Source: an uncultured Clostridia bacterium (GTDB lineage Bacteria; Bacillota; Clostridia; Christensenellales; Aristaeellaceae). Taken from it: a DNA stretch of 24,841 nucleotides. This document shows, in pieces, positions 7,951 to 14,696 of the stretch (position 1 is its first letter; each line of letters starts with the position of its first letter). Position numbers and translations under genes: made by a program. The notes under the pieces were generated by a model. It made no database searches, was not told the DNA's origin, and was given only the letters and a program-made list of their open reading frames with translations. Where the stretch lies: NCBI GenBank assembly GCA_934621485.1, contig CAKTUS010000037.1, positions 1 through 24,841 on the forward strand, in the 5' to 3' direction.

Positions 7951-8019
7951 GCGGCAAGCGGCGTCAGGCGGCAAAGCCCGGCGCCGCTGCCTTCCTCGGT
8001 TCAGCGCAAAGGCGCTTGA
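7951..8019 (-). promoter_or_regulatory. Stem-loops between binding protein and ATPase genes
   Basis: On the minus strand, right after the binding-protein stop, AGCGC-CTTT-GCGCT forms a small hairpin. It is followed by a larger GC-rich stem, GGCAGCGGCG with CGCCGCTTGCC, separated by about 18 bases. There is no T run. Such structures after a binding-protein gene commonly protect its upstream mRNA or reduce read-through, which would give more binding protein than ATPase. Confidence 0.45.
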
Positions 8020-9105
8020 TTATTCGGCGGGAATTTCGGTCACAACGGGAACGGGGCTGTCCACAACGGCGGCCAGGTCGGCGGTGTGAGCGTCGGGATT
8101 AAACACGCGGCTGAAGTTCTTGGCGTCCACGTCGCAGGTGCCGGTTACGAAGGCCGCTTCATAGTCGGCGATGTTGTCGGGGGTGATGTTCAGCAGGCCG
8201 CAGGTGATCTGCTCCACTTCGGGCTCGAAGCCGTGCAGGTAGTCGTACAGGGGGATCACGGAAGCATACTCGATGGAGTAGGGATCGGAGAAGGTATCGA
8301 ACACCTGCTCGCCCTTGTGCATGGCTTCACGGGATTCGTCCAGCACGTCGATGCCGCCCAGCAGGATTTTGCCGTTCAGGCCGGCGGCGGTCAGCGCTTC
8401 CAGGCAGCCCAGAGCGGTGTCGTCGTTGGTGGTCCAAACGCTGTCAAAGGCATAGCCGTCAGCGGTCTTGTAGGCGGACAGCCAGTTTTCCATGTTTTCC
8501 ATGCCCTGGGTACGGGTTTCGGCGGTGCGCTGTCCGTCCACAATTTCCATATCAGGATGACGGGATACAAACAGTTCCAGGCCGGAGAAGCGGGCGTCGG
8601 CAACGGAAACGCCCTTCATGCCGCCGCTGGCAACCACCTTGCGGCCGCCGGCGTTGTACAGGGCTTCCGCCTGCATATAACCGGAAATTTCCCAATCGCA
8701 GCCAACAAAGATCAGGTAGGAGTCGCCGTCGTATTCGCTGGGCAGGAAGCCGGGAGAACGGCCGGTGACAACGCAGGGCACGCCGGCTTCGTCACACACA
8801 TCCAGCATGGACTCGATGACCGCGTCAGAGTTGCCGTTGAGGATGATGCCGTCAACGCCGCTGGAGCACAGGGAAACGATCTGATTGTACTGTTTGTTGT
8901 CGTCGCCGGCAGCGTCGGCAATTTCATACTCAACGCCCAGCTCTTCGCAGGCCTTGATAGCCATATCGGCCCATACGCGCCACGCGGCGTTGGACAGCTG
9001 AGGAATGGAAATACCGAACTTCAGGGTTTTGGTCTGCTCAGCAAAAGCAGAGGTGCAGCCCAGCGCCAAAACGAGGGCAAGCAGGATAGCCAGGGTTTTC
9101 TTCAT
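8020..9105 (-). CDS. Sugar ABC transporter substrate-binding protein (RbsB-like)
   Basis: This 361-residue secreted protein begins with a signal peptide, MKKTLAILLALVLALGCTSA. It could be cut after AFA (about residue 22) or be lipid-modified at C17. The mature part is a type 1 periplasmic-binding fold: KFGISIPQLSNAAWRVWADM opens the first lobe, followed by DGIILNGNSDAV, VVTGRSPGF, VGCDWEISGYMQAEAL, WTTNDDTALGCLEAL and GGIDVLDESREAM. These match the ribose/xylose-type Peripla_BP_4 family. The ATG at 9105 is preceded by AAGGAGGA. It belongs to the importer with the downstream ATPase and permease genes. The ligand cannot be read from the sequence; a sugar or sugar derivative is likely. Confidence 0.93.
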   Translation of the reverse strand: MKKTLAILLALVLALGCTSAFAEQTKTLKFGISIPQLSNAAWRVWADMAIKACEELGVEYEIADAAGDDNKQYNQIVSLCSSGVDGIILNGNSDAVIESMLDVCDEAGVPCVVTGRSPGFLPSEYDGDSYLIFVGCDWEISGYMQAEALYNAGGRKVVASGGMKGVSVADARFSGLELFVSRHPDMEIVDGQRTAETRTQGMENMENWLSAYKTADGYAFDSVWTTNDDTALGCLEALTAAGLNGKILLGGIDVLDESREAMHKGEQVFDTFSDPYSIEYASVIPLYDYLHGFEPEVEQITCGLLNITPDNIADYEAAFVTGTCDVDAKNFSRVFNPDAHTADLAAVVDSPVPVVTEIPAE

Positions 9106-9129
9106 GGTGGAGTTCCTCCTTTTTATTTT

Positions 9130-9193
9130 CAGCCGCGCTTAACGGCTGTTTGACATTTTTGGGCGCACAAAACCAAGCCATCAATAAAGATGG
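9130..9193 (-). promoter_or_regulatory. Hairpins in the leader of the binding-protein gene
   Basis: The 117-base gap between the second isomerase and the binding protein holds two inverted repeats: CAGCCG/CGGCTG at 9130-9148 and CCATC/GATGG at 9178-9193, the latter inside a looser AAAACCA/TGGTTTT pairing. No convincing promoter was found. They may be processing or partial termination sites that set binding-protein levels apart from the enzymes upstream. Confidence 0.35.
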
Positions 9194-9222
9194 TTTTGAA
9201 TGGTGCGGTTTTGGAACGGTTT

Positions 9223-10107
9223 TCAGCCGAAATAGCCAGTGCCTTTCAGGAAGGTTACCTCGCGCCGGATGGCGTTGATGGCGTTTTGACGGGTGGTGTG
9301 AGGTTCAATGGTGCACATGCCGCAGTAGCCGTCCTCATGAAAGCGGCGCAGCAGAGCGATGTTGTTGACAACGCCGGCGTCGGCCTCCACATAATACATT
9401 TCGTTGCCGGCCAGGCTGTGGGTCATGCCGATTTCCTTGCAGAGCCAGTCCGGATCCGGGCAAAACTCAGGCCGGTAGATACGGCCGTTTTTGATGTGTG
9501 TGTAGCCGATATGCTCCTTGAGCACGTCGTAGGCATAGGGGAAAGGCTCGCACCCGGAATGATAGTAATTGGTAGCGTCGTAATTGGTTTTGAAATAGGG
9601 GGAGGAAAACACCTGCATCAGCGCTTTCATATTGTCCGGCGTCCAGGTGTAATCGTCCGGCTCGTTTTCCGCCACCAGCACAATGCCGTATTTTTCGGCC
9701 AGAGCCAGAGGCTCCTGCCAGTACAGCTTCAGCTTTTCCGCATCCGGCTTGCTGTCGTCCGGGGCCAGGGCGCGCACGTAATGCAGCACAGTTTCAGCGC
9801 CCAGCCGGTGGGCAATTTCGATGGCGTGCATCATTTCCTGGGTAAACAGCTTCTGGTCCTGCGCATACTCCACCCGCAGACCCCAGGCAAAGGACACACA
9901 GCCTACGTGCACTTCGGCTTCCCGCAGCTGACGGGCTGTTTTTTCGATGTCGCGGTTGCGCCAGTCGTATTCATGGGCTACCGGACCGATGGCGTCGGTG
10001 CAGCTGGCCCACATTTCAATATCATGGATGCCAAACTCCCGGGCCAGCGCCAGGATGTTTTCCAGAGGCTCGCCGGCAAAGGTATTGGTGCTCATGCCGA
10101 TTTTCAT
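9223..10107 (-). CDS. Sugar phosphate isomerase/epimerase (AP-endonuclease-2 TIM barrel), second copy
   Basis: The 294-residue protein is of the xylose-isomerase-like TIM-barrel family. Likely metal ligands by motif are E147 (VAENEP), D177 (NYDATNYYHSG), H204 (YTHIKNGR) and E268 (CTIEPH). It differs clearly from the first isomerase of the operon, so the two probably do different steps. The ATG at 10107 is preceded by AGGTGAG at four bases; a GTG at 10116 overlaps that site and is less likely. It follows the FMN oxidase by about 15 bases, so the two are probably translated together. Relatives include hydroxypyruvate and 2-oxo-tetronate isomerases and ketose epimerases; the substrate here is unknown. 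Confidence 0.86.
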   Translation of the reverse strand: MKIGMSTNTFAGEPLENILALAREFGIHDIEMWASCTDAIGPVAHEYDWRNRDIEKTARQLREAEVHVGCVSFAWGLRVEYAQDQKLFTQEMMHAIEIAHRLGAETVLHYVRALAPDDSKPDAEKLKLYWQEPLALAEKYGIVLVAENEPDDYTWTPDNMKALMQVFSSPYFKTNYDATNYYHSGCEPFPYAYDVLKEHIGYTHIKNGRIYRPEFCPDPDWLCKEIGMTHSLAGNEMYYVEADAGVVNNIALLRRFHEDGYCGMCTIEPHTTRQNAINAIRREVTFLKGTGYFG

Positions 10108-10122
10108 ATCGCTCACCTGCTT

Positions 10123-11229
10123 TTAGTCGTTGGTAATGATCACGTGATCCCGGGTGATATCCTTCAGGGTACGGCAGCCGCTCATGCGCATGGCGTTCAT
10201 CAGCTCCCAGATAATCTTCTGGGTGTACAGCGCCACGCCGCGCTCCTCTCCGCCTTCCGCCGCAATGATATAGGGACGACCCAGCATGACCGCGTCGGCG
10301 CCCAGCGCCAGCATCTTGAACACATCCTCGCCATGGCGCACGCCGCCATCCACAATGATGGCCATGCGATCGCCCACAGCGGCCTTGATGGCGGGCAGCA
10401 CCTCCACCGTAGAGAGCGCCTGATCCAGCGTATTGCCGGCATGATTGGAAACCACAATGCCAGACGCGCCGCTTTCCAGCGCCGCCATGGCGCTGCGAAC
10501 GCTGAGAACGCCCTTGAGAATGAAGGGGGTCTTGGTGATGGAGAAAATCTCCTTTAGCTGAGCGGCGGATTTGGGGTAGGTTTTGCTGCCGCCGTTGATG
10601 GACTTATTGGGAAGGCCGATGCAGTCGATATCATGAGCAATGGCCATGCAGCCTACCTTGTCCGCCATGCGGATGTAGCGCTGGATTTTCTCCGGCTCCC
10701 AGGCTTTGATGGTGGGGATGCCGGGCAGGCCGCTGTCTTCAATGGCGCGCAGGGGATCGGTAAAAGCTTCCGGCTTAAAGGAATCCGGCGTGCAGGCAAA
10801 CACGCCCAGACGGCTGGTGCCCTTTAACAGAGCCATGGTAAAATCATAGTCGTCTTTGAAATGGGTTTTGGGATTAAAGCAATTCACCAGTCCGAAGGGA
10901 GCGGACATAATGGGCGCATGAAAGCGATGACTAAAGAGAGAAATGCTGGTATCAATTTCGGTGCCGTCGCCGCCCTCGTAGATGGTTTCGTAGGCGATTT
11001 TCACCTGCTGAAGCTTGCGATAGTTCCGCTCGGCCGTGGCGGCGCGTTCCGTGGGGATGACGGGACAGTTCAGGCTGTTGCACACCTTGCAGGCGCGGCA
11101 AAAGCCGGTCATGTACGGCTTGGCCTTTTCCCAAACCTCTTTCAGTTCCGCACGCACGGTGGCGTAATGCAGCTTGCTGATGGTTTCGTCCACCTGGGGC
11201 ATTTCAAGAGTACGGTTTTCCTCGTTCAT
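10123..11229 (-). CDS. FMN-dependent alpha-hydroxyacid oxidase/dehydrogenase family protein
   Basis: The 368-residue protein has the (S)-2-hydroxyacid oxidase TIM-barrel fold. Conserved points are K239 (PFILKG), catalytic-base H263 (VVSNHAGNTLD), and the FMN phosphate site DGGVRHGEDVFKMLALGADAV (from 294). The family's substrate-carboxylate arginine, written SNHGxRQLD in glycolate and lactate oxidases, is N266 here. The N-terminal region has four cysteines, C44, C47, C50 and C55, in CRACKVCNSLNCPV, a ferredoxin-like spacing that I recall from clostridial members of this family. The start at 11229 has AGGAGG. It lies between two isomerase genes, consistent with oxidation of a 2-hydroxy acid before or after isomerisation. 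Because of N266 the true substrate may not be a simple hydroxy acid. Confidence 0.87.
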   Translation of the reverse strand: MNEENRTLEMPQVDETISKLHYATVRAELKEVWEKAKPYMTGFCRACKVCNSLNCPVIPTERAATAERNYRKLQQVKIAYETIYEGGDGTEIDTSISLFSHRFHAPIMSAPFGLVNCFNPKTHFKDDYDFTMALLKGTSRLGVFACTPDSFKPEAFTDPLRAIEDSGLPGIPTIKAWEPEKIQRYIRMADKVGCMAIAHDIDCIGLPNKSINGGSKTYPKSAAQLKEIFSITKTPFILKGVLSVRSAMAALESGASGIVVSNHAGNTLDQALSTVEVLPAIKAAVGDRMAIIVDGGVRHGEDVFKMLALGADAVMLGRPYIIAAEGGEERGVALYTQKIIWELMNAMRMSGCRTLKDITRDHVIITND

Positions 11230-11268
11230 GGGGTTTTCCTCCTAAAATGATAGAATTGATAAGCTTTA

Positions 11269-12102
11269 TCATTTACAATGGGCGGCAACATTGCGCAGAT
11301 GGGCCAGCCCCAGCTTCACCGCTTCTTCACCGGTGGGCACAGGGAAACATTCCAGCGTGAGCGTATGAGAATAATGATGGTCCTTGAGCGCCTGCATAAA
11401 GGGAAGAAAGTCGATTAAACCGCTTCCCGGATACAGGCGCGTGTTATCCGCTACATGTACATGGAACAGCTTGTCGCCGCACAGCTCCACCGGATGCACC
11501 CAGCTTAGCTCCTCCATATTCATGTGGTAGGTGTCCAAATGCACGCCCAGCCGATCGCTGCCTACCAGGTCAATCAGATGCAGCACGTCCTCTCCCGTGC
11601 GCAGATAGTTGGTTTCGATACGGTCGATGGCTTCAATTGCAATGGTTCCGCGGCCTTTTTCGGCGTAATCGCACAGTTCCTTACAGCTGTCCACCATGCG
11701 CTTTTCCACTTGGGAAAAGCTATCGCCGGGGGCGATAGCGCCTCGCATGGAACCAATGATGATGCAGCAGTTCAGCTTGTCCGCCAGATCCAGCTGGTCT
11801 TTCAAGCGCTGTACGGCACGGCGGCGCACCTCACAATCCGGCGAAGTGATGGACAGCCCTTCCTTGGAATAGGCCATGCCGGTGCCAATGCTGGAAACAA
11901 ATAATCCCTTGGCGGCGCACGCCTCCAGAATATGCTCGCTGTTTACTTCGCCGGGGCGAAGCAGGTGCAGTTCTATGGAGTGAAAGCCATTTTCGGAAAG
12001 AAAATCCATGGTATGGTCGATGTTCGGGTGAACAAGCGGAAAAGGAGAACCGGCGGGCGCATCCAACGCACAGGTGACGCCGTACTGAAAGTGAAAATCC
12101 AT
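11269..12102 (-). CDS. Sugar phosphate isomerase/epimerase (AP-endonuclease-2 TIM barrel), first copy
   Basis: The 277-residue protein is the first gene of the operon. Likely metal ligands are E157 (IAIEAIDR), D190 (GVHLDTYHMNMEE), H216 (FHVHVADNTRLYPG) and E251 (TLECFP). The segment HVHVADNTRLYPGSGLIDF is typical of ketose 3-epimerases and keto-acid epimerases in this family. The ATG at 12102 was chosen because the promoter's -10 box lies at 12134-12139, so upstream starts would not be transcribed; AGAGGCG gives a ribosome site. The next gene starts 39 bases on, after an imperfect TGATAA/TTATCA inverted repeat. The substrate is unknown. Confidence 0.87.
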   Translation of the reverse strand: MDFHFQYGVTCALDAPAGSPFPLVHPNIDHTMDFLSENGFHSIELHLLRPGEVNSEHILEACAAKGLFVSSIGTGMAYSKEGLSITSPDCEVRRRAVQRLKDQLDLADKLNCCIIIGSMRGAIAPGDSFSQVEKRMVDSCKELCDYAEKGRGTIAIEAIDRIETNYLRTGEDVLHLIDLVGSDRLGVHLDTYHMNMEELSWVHPVELCGDKLFHVHVADNTRLYPGSGLIDFLPFMQALKDHHYSHTLTLECFPVPTGEEAVKLGLAHLRNVAAHCK

Positions 12103-12127
12103 ATGGAATCGCCTCTCTTGTGTTTGC

Positions 12128-12138
12128 ATGATTATCAT
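12128..12138. promoter_or_regulatory. Palindrome ATGATTATCAT over the operon -10 box
   Basis: A perfect 5+1+5 palindrome overlaps the -10 box and start point of the left-operon promoter. ATGAT/ATCAT half-sites recur at 12191-12210 and in the -35 to -10 spacer. Its position fits a repressor site. Confidence 0.45.
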
Positions 12139-12162
12139 ACACAATTCGATCATTTATGTCAA
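12134..12162 (-). promoter_or_regulatory. Promoter of the left eight-gene operon
   Basis: On the minus strand TTGACA (12162-12157) and TATGAT (12139-12134) are 17 bases apart, a near-consensus sigma-A promoter. Transcription should start near 12127, about 25 bases before the ATG at 12102. Confidence 0.85.
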
Positions 12163-12190
12163 TAATTTTTTGATAAACAAATCATGAAAT

Positions 12191-12210
12191 AATGATATAA
12201 ATATATCATT
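12191..12210. promoter_or_regulatory. 20-base AT-rich palindrome upstream of the operon promoter
   Basis: AATGATATAAATATATCATT has perfect 9-base arms around AA. It lies about 30 bases upstream of the -35 box and shares its ATGAT/ATCAT ends with the palindrome at 12128-12138. The shape resembles GntR-type operators more than LacI ones. Confidence 0.5.
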
Positions 12211-12256
12211 TTTATGGTTTGAAAAATTCCCTTTTTGGGCAGTTAGATAAACAAAA

Positions 12257-12286
12257 CTCCCGGATTCGACATGCCGAATCCGGGAG
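12257..12286 (-). terminator. Terminator of the YcxB-like gene
   Basis: Perfect 12-base arms CTCCCGGATTCG (12257-12268) and CGAATCCGGGAG (12275-12286) enclose a 6-base loop. On the minus strand it is followed by TTTTGTTT. It starts 15 bases after the stop of the gene ending at 12301. Confidence 0.85.
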
Positions 12287-12300
12287 AAATCGCTTTTCCG

Positions 12301-12828
12301 TTATGCTCGCCGGTCCAAATGACGAGGTATGCGGGCGCACAGCAAGCGCCACAGTTCATCCGGCGAAGCGTCCGCCTGGCCGTCCGGCAGCAAAAAGGCT
12401 TTTTGAGGCGTGGCATACAGGTAGATGCTGTCCTTCACGCGATAAACGCCGTACAGCTTTTCCCAAGGCGCTTCCTGCGCCGCTTCCGCTTTTCTGTCGT
12501 TGGTAATGCAAACGCCCTCCGGGGAAAAGCGCAGCGTATAGACCGGTTGAGGCTTTTGCAGGCCCAGCAGCTTGATTTGCTCCCTCAACTGACTGAAAAA
12601 CACGCCGAAATAAACGGCCGGCATGCCCAGTCCAAGTGTCAGCAGCAAGCCGCCAAGCAGAGGAGATTGCTCCTTTCTCAGGCAAAAGCAGACGACTGCA
12701 AAAGCGCACATGATGGAGCCGAACAGCGCGGGCCGCACCCAGCGTCGCCGCAGAACCAGGGTATCGAACAGGGCAAAGCGTCGAAAGGACGCCGAATCCA
12801 GCTTTACATGAATCGTTACGTTTTTCAT
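12301..12828 (-). CDS. YcxB-like small membrane protein of unknown function
   Basis: The start at ATG 12828 follows AGGAGGC, giving 175 residues. Two hydrophobic segments are seen at about 33-50 (PALFGSIMCAFAVVCFCL) and 56-78. After these comes a soluble domain with alternating strands and the pattern PWEKLYGVYRVKDSIYLYA (121-139) then FLLPDG. This layout, two helices followed by a small PH-like domain with a W-x-x-L/I motif, is that of the YcxB family, whose role is unknown. The gene is a single unit with its own terminator and is divergent from the TRAP operon. No promoter could be fixed with confidence. It shows no functional link to its neighbours. Confidence 0.68.
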   Translation of the reverse strand: MKNVTIHVKLDSASFRRFALFDTLVLRRRWVRPALFGSIMCAFAVVCFCLRKEQSPLLGGLLLTLGLGMPAVYFGVFFSQLREQIKLLGLQKPQPVYTLRFSPEGVCITNDRKAEAAQEAPWEKLYGVYRVKDSIYLYATPQKAFLLPDGQADASPDELWRLLCARIPRHLDRRA

Positions 12829-12952
12829 GGCAGCCTCCTGAACCAGATGGCATTTTCTGTATTGTGACATGGAACGGAGCAAAAAGCAACCGTCTCGGTG
12901 GGATTGAATACGTGCATGAACGTTCTTAGCGGTTTTTTAATCGCCCTGCCAG

Positions 12953-12981
12953 TAGACAGACAAAAATTGTCATGCTATAAT
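12953..12981 (+). promoter_or_regulatory. Promoter of the TRAP-uxuAB operon
   Basis: TAGACA (12953-12958) and TATAAT (12976-12981) are 17 bases apart. The inverted repeat GACAA-AAA-TTGTC (12959-12971) fills most of the spacer and is a candidate operator. The transcript would begin near 12988, leaving a leader of about 65 bases that contains AAACGAC twice at a 10-base interval (13010-13016 and 13020-13026). Confidence 0.75.
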
Positions 12982-13053
12982 TCATGCAGGAATGTTGCTT
13001 AAGGAAATAAAACGACCTTAAACGACACAAAAATGAATAAGGAGGATCCTTCC

Positions 13054-14037
13054 ATGAAAAAGCTGCTTGCTCTGGTGCTTACCCTCGTGCTGGCTCTGGG
13101 TTGCACGGGCGCGTTGGCGGACACGGTTACCCTTACCTACAGCGAGGTCAACCCCTTAGATACCATCGTTGGCAAAACGGCGCAGTTTTTTAAGGAAAAG
13201 GTGGAAGAACTGACCGGCGGCAGTGTGGTGATCAACATTCAGCATTCGGGTGTGCTGGGCACGGAGGCTCAGGTGCTGGATGGAATTCTCAGCGGCAGCG
13301 GCACGGTTGATATCGGCCGTTTTTCCGCGTTCCAGTTCACCGCCTACGGCTGCAACAAGGCAAAGCTGCTGTCCATTCCCTACACCTTTGTCAGCCGCGA
13401 GCATTTTTGGAATTTTGCCAATAGCGACCTGGCGGAGGAGTTTTTGAACGAGCCGCAAACCGTGGGGCTGCCCTTGCGGGGTATTTGCTACGGCGAGGAG
13501 GGTTTCCGTCATTTCTTCTTCCGCAATGAGGTTACCGGTATCGACAGCCTAAAGGAAATGAAAATTCGCGTGTCCGAGGACCCTGTGATGACCGGCATGG
13601 TAACCGACCTGGGCGCCAATCCCACCGTGGTTTCCTTTACCGAGCTGTACAGCGCGCTGCAAACCGGCGTTGTGGACGCCGCCGAGCAGCCCATTGCCAA
13701 CTACCGCTCCAACGCCTTCCCGGAGGTGGCTCCCTATCTGCTGCTGGATGGACACACCCTGGGCGCGATTCAGATTGTGATTACCGACGTGGCGTGGGCG
13801 AAGCTGGACCAGGCGCAGCAGAACGCCATTCTGGAGGCCGGAAAGCTGACCCAGAGCTACAACGCGGAACTGAGCGCCGGGGAAGAAGCCAAGGTACTGG
13901 AGCAGCTGAAGGCCGAGGGCGTCCATGTAATTGAGGTGGAAGACAAAACCGCGTGGGTAGAAGCCTGCCGTAATACCATTGAAAAGAATACCGCCGACCA
14001 GGCTGAGCTGTATCAGCAGATTGTGAACATGCAGTAA
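13054..14037 (+). CDS. dctP: TRAP transporter substrate-binding protein (DctP family), probably for hexuronates
   Basis: The 327-residue secreted protein starts at ATG 13054 after AAGGAGGA; an earlier ATG at 13033 lies upstream of that site. The signal MKKLLALVLTLVLALGCTGA could be cut after ALA (22) or lipidated at C17. The mature protein shows the DctP fold: NPLDTIVGKTAQFFKEKVEE, then MKIRVSEDP with the conserved ligand-binding arginine R172, and SFTELYSALQTGVVDAAEQP (194-213). The conserved arginine binds the carboxylate of organic acids, which suits a uronate ligand. The gene leads an operon with both TRAP membrane subunits and uxuAB, so glucuronate, galacturonate or fructuronate-like substrates are likely; this is inferred from context. 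Confidence 0.93.
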   Translation: MKKLLALVLTLVLALGCTGALADTVTLTYSEVNPLDTIVGKTAQFFKEKVEELTGGSVVINIQHSGVLGTEAQVLDGILSGSGTVDIGRFSAFQFTAYGCNKAKLLSIPYTFVSREHFWNFANSDLAEEFLNEPQTVGLPLRGICYGEEGFRHFFFRNEVTGIDSLKEMKIRVSEDPVMTGMVTDLGANPTVVSFTELYSALQTGVVDAAEQPIANYRSNAFPEVAPYLLLDGHTLGAIQIVITDVAWAKLDQAQQNAILEAGKLTQSYNAELSAGEEAKVLEQLKAEGVHVIEVEDKTAWVEACRNTIEKNTADQAELYQQIVNMQ

Positions 14038-14059
14038 CCCAACGAAACCCCAACCGTGG

Positions 14060-14089
14060 GGGGAGGAGCGAGCTTGCCCGTTCCTCCCC
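14060..14089 (+). promoter_or_regulatory. Stem-loop between dctP and dctQ
   Basis: GGGGAGGAGCG (14060-14070) pairs with CGTTCCTCCCC (14079-14089) with one mismatch around an 8-base loop. No T run follows. It is likely an mRNA stability or partial read-through element that raises binding-protein output over the membrane subunits. The 5' arm contains an anti-SD-like purine run but no gene starts there. Confidence 0.5.
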
Positions 14090-14135
14090 TTACCGTAGGC
14101 AACCGGCCATTTTTGAAGAGGGGAGTCGGTGTTTC

Positions 14136-14696
14136 ATGCCCAAAATCTTTCATTATTTGGACAAGGTGAAAATTGTATTTGATATTACGGATAAAATCTT
14201 GATGACGATTTGCAAGCTGCTGCTGATTGCGGACATTGTGATTGCCACCCTTACCGTGATCCAGCGCTATGTGCCAAACGCTATTTTTCCGCCCATGCCC
14301 TGGGGCGAGCAGATGGTGCTCACCTTCATGGTGTACATGGCCGTGCTGTCTGCGGCGCTGGCAATTCGCCGCGGCTCGCATATTCGCATGACCGCTTTTG
14401 ATAAATACCTTCCCGCTAAGCTGGTAAAGGCGTCCGATTTGCTGTGCGACGTGATTGTGCTGGTGCTGGGGATCATTATGCTGGTTTACGGCGCGCAGGT
14501 GTGCACCGGCCCGCTGGCCCGCTTTGCCAAATATGAATCCATTCCCACGCTGAGCAAGCTGTGGATGTATCTGCCCGTGCCCATTGCAGGTGTCGGCATG
14601 ATTGTGTTTGAGCTGGAGGCTATTTATCAAAACATTCGGTCGTCCTTCGAGGAGAAGACGAGGGCGGCCGCCCAAGAGGAGGCGCAGAGCGTATGA
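14136..14696 (+). CDS. dctQ: TRAP transporter small permease subunit (DctQ family)
   Basis: The 186-residue protein has four hydrophobic segments, the usual DctQ topology: about residues 23-46 (ICKLLLIADIVIATLTV), a second around MVLTFMVYMAVLSAALAI, a third (LLCDVIVLVLGIIMLVYG) and a fourth near LWMYLPVPIAGVGMIVFEL. The motif WGEQMVLTFMVYM with RRGSHIRMTAFDKYLP is typical (family pattern E-x-x-R/L ... R-x-G-x-H-I). It starts at ATG 14136 after GGGGAG and overlaps the next gene by four bases (ATGA), so the two membrane subunits are translationally coupled. Confidence 0.92.
   Translation: MPKIFHYLDKVKIVFDITDKILMTICKLLLIADIVIATLTVIQRYVPNAIFPPMPWGEQMVLTFMVYMAVLSAALAIRRGSHIRMTAFDKYLPAKLVKASDLLCDVIVLVLGIIMLVYGAQVCTGPLARFAKYESIPTLSKLWMYLPVPIAGVGMIVFELEAIYQNIRSSFEEKTRAAAQEEAQSV

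Noticed and set aside
9148..9180. TTGACA at 9150 on the plus strand as a promoter
   Set aside because: No suitable -10 box follows at 16-18 bases, and no plus-strand gene lies downstream.
8086..10557. Two long plus-strand open frames (355 and 455 residues)
   Set aside because: They are antisense shadows of the binding protein, isomerase and oxidase genes; they lack family motifs and ribosome sites.
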